From an uncultured Caulobacter sp. (GTDB lineage: Bacteria > Pseudomonadota > Alphaproteobacteria > Caulobacterales > Caulobacteraceae): a DNA stretch of 64,000 nucleotides. Of this stretch, positions 58,661 through 64,000 are shown in pieces. How positions within the stretch are numbered: position 1 is the stretch's first letter; each line of letters opens with the position of its first letter. The position numbers and the translations under genes were made by a program. The stretch is taken from NCBI RefSeq assembly GCF_937900395.1, contig NZ_CALCDX010000046.1, positions 23,410 to 87,409 on the forward strand, read 5' to 3'. The notes under the pieces were generated by a model. That model had not been told where the DNA came from. It did not search any database and was given only the letters and a program-made list of their open reading frames with translations.

Positions 58661-59437
58661 GCCGTCCCGGCGATCCCACTGCAGCGATATCGACATCCGA
58701 CAGCGATGATGTCCCAGGGACGGGAACAGTTCAGTCGCAACCATTTCGATCGGCTGGTCGAATAGTTGCGCGCTTTTCGAGCCCAAAGCCGTGGCTATTG
58801 AGCCGGTCGCGTCTATTTTGATATCGGACATACGATACTATCAATTAACTGTTAATATTTCCGATAACAATAGTTATGCGCGATATCCGGAACGGCAAAA
58901 GGGCCGCCGTAGAGCCGCCCTTCCCTGTCTGAATTTCGCGTTTAGACTCCAGATCAGCCTCGGCAAGAGGGAACCACCCCGTTGGGGGTGACATCACCAG
59001 AGTGGGTCGAATGTCGTCTCAGCCTGACGAAATGTCAAATCAGGCTAGAAGATCCGTCTATTACGCCCGCCGCGAGTTACCGCGTCTTGAGCGGGCTCTT
59101 TTCCACCCATCTCAATTTTAGGCCAAGCCCAGGCCGCCGCCCTACTTCTAGCGGCCGAATGGCGCCTGCCGGTCTCGTGCGTATACGCCGTCCCTCCACG
59201 GGAGGGTCTTCGCCGTGGTTAGAATGCCCGCTTGATTTAAACGGTCCGAAACGCGGCGGGCCGCAGCGTCATCTTCACGACTCCCTAGTGCTCCCCGGGG
59301 GTTGGGAACTCCTGGCGTGGCTTTCCGTAGACTGCTGTGCTTGGGGTCAGGAACCAAACGGTACGGCCAGAATTGAAGCTCCAGCGCACACCTAGACCGA
59401 AGATCGCCCGGGAAAAGCAGTAGAGACGGGGAAGGCC
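58661..59437. other. about 780 nt without a convincing gene, with an AT-rich stretch
   Basis: Around 58800-58890 the base composition drops sharply (GATATCGGACATACGATACT, TTAACTGTTAATATTTCC), unusual for this genome. It includes the short palindrome TTAACTGTTAA. No open frame with a motif was seen. It may be the promoter region of ecfG or a junction of foreign DNA. Confidence 0.5.
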
Positions 59438-60031
59438 ATGACGATGTCGTCGCGTGACAAGACCTTCGAACGAGACCTGGTTTTACAAATTCCCCACCTG
59501 CGGGCTTTCGCGCGATCTCTCTGCGGCGATCCGTTCGAGGCTGACGATTTGGCGCAGGAAGCGGTCGCTAAGGCTTGGGGCTGCCGCAACAGCTTTTCGC
59601 TCGGCACCAACATGCGCGCGTGGATTTTCATGATCTTGCGCAATCACTTCCTTTCCGAAAAGCGCCGCAGTTGGCGGTCCGTCGCGCTGGACCAGGAGCG
59701 CGCCGAGCAGACCCTGGTCGCAAGCGACAATCCGCATGCGGCTATCGAGCTCGACGATGTCCGCCAGGCGCTGATGGCCTTGCCGGTGTCCCAACGTGAA
59801 GCTCTGGTCATGGTCGGCGCCGGCGGGTTCTCCTACGAAGAGGCCGCCGAGGTGATGAGCGTGGCGGTCGGCACCGTTAAGAGCCGACTGAGCCGGGCTC
59901 GCGCGGAGCTGCAGCGCGTTCTGGAAAGCGGCGACTACGCTCGAGAGCGGCGCCGCGGGGGCGAAGTCATGGTCACGCTCGCGTCCTGCAACGCGACGAA
60001 CGCCGAGCCCCACGCGAAGTCGGCGGCGTAA
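59438..60031 (+). CDS. ecfG: EcfG-type (ECF15) general stress sigma factor
   Basis: 197 residues after GGGGAAGG. Region 2 has LRAFARSLCGDPFEADDLAQ, EAVAKAWGCRNSF and NMRAWIFMILRNHFLSEKRR. Region 4 has ALPVSQREALVMVGAGGFSY, EEAAEVMSVAVGTVKSRLSR, the EcfG pattern. In alphaproteobacteria it is held by anti-sigma NepR and freed by PhyR-P; neither gene is in the window, so this may be an additional paralogue. Its stop overlaps the start of the truncated NRAMP gene. Confidence 0.9.
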   Translation: MTMSSRDKTFERDLVLQIPHLRAFARSLCGDPFEADDLAQEAVAKAWGCRNSFSLGTNMRAWIFMILRNHFLSEKRRSWRSVALDQERAEQTLVASDNPHAAIELDDVRQALMALPVSQREALVMVGAGGFSYEEAAEVMSVAVGTVKSRLSRARAELQRVLESGDYARERRRGGEVMVTLASCNATNAEPHAKSAA

Positions 60032-60775
60032 TGCCCTCTTCCCGGTCGGAGACCCCCCAACGGCCAGCGACCAGTCTGCTGCGAAAGCTTGGCCCCGGGC
60101 TTGTCACTGGGGCCGCGGACGATGATCCCAGCGGCATCGCCACCTACTCCCAGGCAGGGGCCCAATTTGGCAACAGCCTGCTGTGGACCATGGTCCTGAC
60201 CTATCCGTTGATGAGCGCCATCCAGCTGGTCAGCGCCCGTATCGGTCGAGTGACCGGAAAGGGCCTTGCGGCCAACCTCGGTGAAGTTCTTCGGTGCTGG
60301 TTGGTGAACCTTCTCGTGGTCCTGCTCCTGGCCGCCAACACCATCAACATCGGGGCGAACCTGGCGGCGATGGGCGCGGCCGCCGAACTGCTGGTACATC
60401 GTGGATCGCACCTGTTCACCCTGGCCTTTGCGATCCTGTCGCTTCTTCTGCAGCTCTTCGTGCCCTATCGGCGCTATGTCGCCTTCCTCAAATGGCTCAC
60501 CTTCGTCCTGCTGACCTATGTCGCGGTGCTCTTTACCGTGAAGCTCGACTGGATCGCGGTGGCCAAGGGTCTGCTATGGCCGCGCATCGAGCCGACGCCA
60601 GCGCTGATCACCGCTATCGTGGCGATCTTCGGTACGACCATCAGCCCCTATCTTTTCTTCTGGCAGGCCGCTCAGGAAGTCGAGGAGGTCAACCGCAAGG
60701 CTCCCTCGACCGCTGACGCAGGCGCCGAAGCAGGCCGACAAGGCCATGCGGCGTATCCGCTTCGCCACCGCTGCC
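60031..60775 (+). pseudogene. NRAMP-family divalent metal transporter, truncated
   Basis: The N-terminus is LLRKLGPGLVTGAADDDPSG, IATYSQAGAQFG, with the DPSG metal motif. About six hydrophobic segments follow up to FGTTISPYLFFWQAAQEVEE. A frame change near 60705 leads to QAPKQADKAMRRIRFATAAA, still NRAMP-like, and similarity ends at about 60775. The remaining five or so helices are missing. The opposite strand then becomes an extensin-like gene. Confidence 0.75.
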
Positions 60776-61101
60776 GCCAGATCGCAAGTCATCATAGGCC
60801 TGGCGGGCAATAGTGGGGCGTCGCCCTCACCCTTGGCGTCGATCAGATTGACCGCGCCCGTCACTTGGCAAAAGCCGTTCTCCGTCCGGTCCGCGACGGG
60901 CCGAAACCCAAGGCCCGCCGCGGTCAACCAGGCGGCGCACGCTTGTGGATCGCCGGTGGCTTTGAGCAGGCGTCCACGCGTCGAGCCATCGATAGGCTCT
61001 GTGATGAAGACCGGCCGGCGACCGATGCGGAGGTCCGACAGAGGCTGGCACGACCCGCAAAGCAGTGCGGCTAGCCCGATGATGTGGACGCGGCGGCGCA
61101 C
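60770..61101 (-). pseudogene. extensin-like C-terminal-domain protein, truncated
   Basis: GTG start at 61101 with a lipoprotein-type signal (VHIIGLAALLCGSCQPLSD). ACAAWLTAAGLGFRPVADRT, ENGFCQVTGAVNLIDAKG and PARPMMTCDLAAAVAK match the first third of the extensin-like domain found in many alphaproteobacteria. Similarity ends where the NRAMP fragment starts; the frame only continues as antisense of NRAMP. Both genes thus lose their 3' ends at one junction. Confidence 0.65.
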
Positions 61102-61286
61102 TAGGTCTTGGCGACGTGCTCGGGCCTGCCGCTGCGTTTGGTGTGGGCGAAGTCTTCCAACTGCTTTTCCCTCATCGACAGCATCGACTTGGACGCGCCC
61201 TTGAGCTTGCTCTTGGGCGTGTCGCCGCGCTTGGCGGAGAGGGCCGCGCCGGCGGCCTTCTGTTGAGCGACGGATTTGGCGGGCAT
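61101..61286 (-). CDS. DUF3008 family small protein
   Basis: 61 residues with a near-perfect AGGAGGCGAAA before the ATG. MPAKSVAQQKAAGAALSAKR, GDTPKSKLKGASKSMLSMRE, then KQLEDFAHTKRSGRPEHVA is the DUF3008 family. It is very basic and likely disordered or nucleic-acid binding. Homologues are often adjacent to stress genes in rhizobia and caulobacters. Its TAG overlaps the GTG of the extensin-like gene. Confidence 0.88.
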   Translation of the reverse strand: MPAKSVAQQKAAGAALSAKRGDTPKSKLKGASKSMLSMREKQLEDFAHTKRSGRPEHVAKT

Positions 61287-61415
61287 TTTCGCCTCCTGGA
61301 ATTGATGTCTTGAGTCAACGCACTTTGACCCGCTCCGTGCCGCCCGGATAACTGGAACCGCGGCAAGTCCAGTTCCGTTGAGGCGGGCGGACCTGGAGGC
61401 GAGAGAGAGCGCTAG

Positions 61416-62318
61416 ATGATTTACGACACCCTCATCGTCGGCGCCGATCCTGCAGGGCTGACGGCTGCCACCTATCTGGGGCGTTTCCGCCGCCAGGCAT
61501 TGGTGCTGGATGGTGGCGAGCCGCGCGCCAGCTGGATCCCGGAAAGTCACAACACGCCAGGGTTCCCGCGCGGGGTCGGCGGACCCGAACTGCTCACTCG
61601 GATGCGCGAACAGGCAGAGCGCTATGGCGCAGCGTTCCGCAAAGCGCGTGCAGAGATCCTCAGCCGAGAGGGCGACCTGTTCGTTGTCGACCTTGCCGGC
61701 GCGCCAGGTGAATCGGTGCGGGGGCGAACGGTGCTTCTGGCCACGGGGGTGGTGGACATCAAGCCAACTCTCGGGGGGATCGAGGCGGCGATCCGTCGGA
61801 CGCTTGTCCGAATGTGTCCGATCTGCGACGCGTACGAAGCCATCGACCAAGCGATAGCCGTGCTTGGCGACGGCCCGCTGGGCGCGCGTGAAGCCATGTT
61901 CCTGCGCACCTATTCGGAGCGGGTGACGTTGTTACATCTGGGCGCGATGGAGGATCTTGATCTGGCGGCGCTGCGCGACGCCGGGATCGGCGTGGCGGCA
62001 ACATCCCTGAAGGACATCACGCTGGAAGAAAAGGTGATCGTCGGCCCCGTTGGAACGGGGAGCACCTTCGACTGCCTTTATCTCGCGCTGGGCTGCGAGA
62101 TGCAGAGCCGTCTTGCCGTCCGTTGGGGGGCTGAGCATGACGCCGAGGCCAATCTTATCGTCGACGCTCACCAGCGCACCTCGATCGATGGCCTCTATGC
62201 CGCAGGAGACGTCGTCAGGGGTCTTAATCAAATCGCCATCGCAACCGCCGAGGCTGCGATTGCCGCGACCGACATTCATCGTCGCCTGCGGCAGATCGAT
62301 CATCCGCCGCGCGCCTGA
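61416..62318 (+). CDS. thioredoxin-reductase-like FAD/NAD(P) oxidoreductase
   Basis: 300 residues. FAD motif YDTLIVGADPAGLTAATYLG, with GADPAG in place of GAGPAG. The redox pair is CPIC in VRMCPICDAYEA. The NAD(P) motif AVLGDGPLGAREAMF follows, and LYAAGDVVRGLNQIAIA closes the FAD site. It resembles TrxB but lacks a typical TrxB N-terminus, and no thioredoxin gene is adjacent. It may use another disulfide partner. An upstream GAGAGAGAG supports the start. Confidence 0.85.
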   Translation: MIYDTLIVGADPAGLTAATYLGRFRRQALVLDGGEPRASWIPESHNTPGFPRGVGGPELLTRMREQAERYGAAFRKARAEILSREGDLFVVDLAGAPGESVRGRTVLLATGVVDIKPTLGGIEAAIRRTLVRMCPICDAYEAIDQAIAVLGDGPLGAREAMFLRTYSERVTLLHLGAMEDLDLAALRDAGIGVAATSLKDITLEEKVIVGPVGTGSTFDCLYLALGCEMQSRLAVRWGAEHDAEANLIVDAHQRTSIDGLYAAGDVVRGLNQIAIATAEAAIAATDIHRRLRQIDHPPRA

Positions 62319-62340
62319 TGGCGCGCGGCGGGCGCTTTGG

Positions 62341-62742
62341 TCAGTGGTAGAGGCTTTCAGGAACCTGGCCGCCGTTCTCGGCGAGCTTCTTCATGACAGC
62401 CTTGTGCAGGGCGATGTTCTGCTCGGCGCTGCCGGCTTCGCCGACATGCACGCCCAGCTCGTCTGCCAGTTCCTTGCGGGCCTCGAGGTTCGAGTCGAGC
62501 TTCAAGAGCTTGAGGAGATCGACGATCGATGTGCGCCAGTTGCCGCCGCCCCCTTCGATCTCGGCCATCGAGGTCAGCACCGCCTCGACGTCGACCGGCG
62601 CGGCCGGCGTTTGCGGGGCGGTGGGCTGAGCCTGAGGTTGGGTCGGGGCTTGGGTCGCAGCCGCGGTCGGCGCCGGCGCTGTCGGTGCGGACGGACGGTC
62701 ATGGTGGAAGATCTTGTCGACGATCTTGGAAAAGAGGCCCAT
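62341..62742 (-). CDS. DUF3597 domain protein
   Basis: 133 residues. The N-terminal MGLFSKIVDKIFHH is followed by an Ala/Pro/Gln linker (about 16-48). The DUF3597 domain reads VDVEAVLTSMAEIEGGGGNW, RTSIVDLLKLLKLDSNLEAR, KELADELGVHVGEAGSAEQN. This small LysM-adjacent-type domain has unknown function. It lies in a group with the DUF4142 and DUF883 genes on the same strand. Confidence 0.88.
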   Translation of the reverse strand: MGLFSKIVDKIFHHDRPSAPTAPAPTAAATQAPTQPQAQPTAPQTPAAPVDVEAVLTSMAEIEGGGGNWRTSIVDLLKLLKLDSNLEARKELADELGVHVGEAGSAEQNIALHKAVMKKLAENGGQVPESLYH

Positions 62743-62762
62743 GGGCGAAGCTCCAGATGAGG

Positions 62763-63368
62763 TTAGTGAGCGCCCGAGGCCAGGCCATGGACGTGATCGA
62801 GGTGCGCCTTGATCTTCGGCAGGGCCTTGGTCGCGCCGGCCTTCAGCCCTGCGTCGTCACCATGGTCCGCATAGCCCTGCATCAGCGTCAGGGCCTCGTC
62901 ATGGGCGGCCTTCTGCTGGTCCAGATAGACCTTGTCGAAGTCGGCAGGCGCGGCGGCGTTGAGGTTGTCGATGAGACCTTTGCGGCGCTCGTCCAGGCCC
63001 GTCGGCGCGGGCTTGCCCGACGCGAGGATCGCCGGCTTCATCGCGTTCGAAAGCGCGGTGTGGTCGGTGACTATCTGCTTGCCGAAAGCCTTGACGGCTG
63101 CGGACTGGCCCTTCTGCTGAGCGATCTTGCCGGCTTCGATTTCATACATATCGCCGATCGCGGCGTTGCTGACGAAGGCTTCGGTCGACACCGGGCCGGC
63201 GACGGCTGCGGCCTGGCCGACAGCGGCGGACGTCGCATCCTGGGCGGCGTTCACCGCGGCGTTTCCGGTGCCGGGATCGGCGGGGTTGGGATCGGCCGTC
63301 TTTTTCTGACAGGCAGCCAGACAGAGCGCGGAAAGCGCGGCGACGGCGAAGAGATTGGCTCGGGCCAT
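62763..63368 (-). CDS. DUF4142 family putative lipoprotein
   Basis: About 201 residues from ATG 63368 (GGAG eight bases upstream). A lipoprotein signal ends LCLAACQKK. After a linker the four-helix DUF4142 domain (about 60-195) has AFVSNAAIGDMYEIEAGKIA, FGKQIVTDHTALSNAMKPAI and FDKVYLDQQKAAHDEALTLM. DUF4142 is ferritin-like in fold and exported. Function unknown; it is often found with stress genes. Confidence 0.88.
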   Translation of the reverse strand: MARANLFAVAALSALCLAACQKKTADPNPADPGTGNAAVNAAQDATSAAVGQAAAVAGPVSTEAFVSNAAIGDMYEIEAGKIAQQKGQSAAVKAFGKQIVTDHTALSNAMKPAILASGKPAPTGLDERRKGLIDNLNAAAPADFDKVYLDQQKAAHDEALTLMQGYADHGDDAGLKAGATKALPKIKAHLDHVHGLASGAH

Positions 63369-63426
63369 GGACATTCTCCGGAGGCAAGGTCGGCGGTGCG
63401 CCGACGGGGATCGTGAAGATCGAACT

Positions 63427-63768
63427 CTAACGCGGGCGGGCGTAGGCGACGCGCTGGGGGCGACCGCGCAGCAGCAGGCCCAACACCACGCCGACGCCGG
63501 CGGCGACGCCGAGCGCTCGAGCGGGGTTCTCAATCACCCAGGCCTCCAGATCGCCGTAGCGCCCCTGCGCCTGGTCCACCGCTTGGCGCGAAACGGCGCC
63601 GAGCCTGCCGCGAACTTCGTCGACGGCGGCTTGGGCGGCGTCTTTCAAACTGCCGGCCGCCGCGCGGGCGCTGGCTGCGGCGGCCTTTACGTCGGGTCTG
63701 GCCGCCTGACCGATCGCCGCAGCCGTGCCCATGCCTTCGCCATAGATGTCGGCGTCGTAGTCGGCCAT
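63427..63768 (-). CDS. DUF883/ElaB-like membrane-anchored protein
   Basis: About 113 residues from ATG 63768 (GGAGGG eight bases upstream). A helical N-terminal part (VKAAAASARAAAGSLKDAAQ, AAVDEVRGRLGAVSRQAVDQ) precedes the C-terminal anchor NPARALGVAAGVGVVLGLLL, RGR. The W-I-E-N-P-A-R-A-L-G-x-A-A-G motif is typical of the ElaB/YqjD/DUF883 group. In E. coli these bind stationary-phase ribosomes at the membrane. Confidence 0.85.
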   Translation of the reverse strand: MADYDADIYGEGMGTAAAIGQAARPDVKAAAASARAAAGSLKDAAQAAVDEVRGRLGAVSRQAVDQAQGRYGDLEAWVIENPARALGVAAGVGVVLGLLLRGRPQRVAYARPR

Positions 63769-64000
63769 GTCGTGATCCCTCCAGCCGTGGTCAAACAGCG
63801 CAAACTGTGCCGGACCAGTTGTCGCAGAAGACAATTCGGAAGGCGGCGGAGCGTTCCACCGCGATAGGGGGCGGCAGGCGCTAAGCCGGGTAGAGTTCGG
63901 AACCGCCCCGCTCAGCGCGGGTTTGGCCCTCGACCCTAAAGGCGGTGACCTGCTCCTGAAAAACTGGACCGGTTTGAGCTAGAATTTTCTCGTTTTGCGG

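Noticed and set aside
63946..64000. Possible left end of an IS3-type insertion sequence (TGACCTGCTCCTGAAAAACT)
   Set aside because: The wording resembles ends of some IS3-group elements, but no transposase is visible before the window ends, so it cannot be supported.

Overview
This window is high-GC DNA (roughly two thirds G+C) that looks like an alphaproteobacterial chromosome, most plausibly Caulobacterales or a relative. That placement is an inference from a complete FixL-FixJ-FixK oxygen-sensing set, an EcfG-type general stress sigma factor, an extra RpoH, DUF3008/DUF3597 stress proteins and an MCP ending in SWEEF.

Positions 1-46 kb form a dense stress-tolerance island. From the left: remnants of a P-type ATPase and a phosphoketolase. 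Next comes a coupled operon for a beta-CASP RNase-like metallohydrolase, an AMP/thymidine phosphorylase, a PRPP-synthetase-like enzyme, FtsH and glutamate dehydrogenase. DegP with an NDUFS4-domain protein and two Hsp20s follow. Then fixK-fixL-fixJ, a KefB-type antiporter, a decayed RND pump, a Bax-inhibitor-1 protein, Pgk, a DNA ligase, CbpA-CbpM, a universal stress protein with YdbL and a lone pyruvate dehydrogenase E1 alpha, RpoH, a LigD 3'-phosphoesterase/polymerase, and a groEL remnant. The island continues with a PAS kinase, DnaK-GrpE-ClpB, a second Crp/Fnr regulator, YfdX, a triple-BON protein, a small kinase, a membrane protein and HdeD.

Seven near-palindromic 14-mers of the FNR/FixK type (TTGAY-N4-RTCAA) lie 54-87 nt upstream of start codons in this island: the metallohydrolase operon, usp, rpoH, dnaK, the second Crp/Fnr gene, the BON gene and (next to its remnant) groEL. 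A FixJ-like site precedes fixK. The simplest reading is a hypoxia circuit, FixL to FixJ to FixK, that switches on a proteostasis and metabolic survival programme. The families present (Hsp20 x2, FtsH, DegP, KefB, YfdX, HdeD) are those of the enterobacterial transmissible locus of stress tolerance, here wired to oxygen sensing.

Positions 46,684-57,356 are a complete Tn3-family transposon of about 10.7 kb with 38-bp inverted repeats, a resolvase and a transposase. Its cargo is signalling genes (a soluble PAS chemoreceptor, a CHASE3 hybrid histidine kinase, two HTH regulators) rather than resistance genes. It is inserted in a phosphoglucomutase gene whose two halves flank it. The right end (57-64 kb) carries a helicase remnant, a damaged RelE-type toxin with intact antitoxin, EcfG, a truncated NRAMP transporter abutting a truncated extensin-like gene, a thioredoxin-reductase-like enzyme and small stress-associated proteins (DUF3008, DUF3597, DUF4142, DUF883).

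Several genes are broken by apparent single-base losses, often in G runs, so some pseudogene calls may reflect sequence error. No rRNA, tRNA or CRISPR array was recognised.
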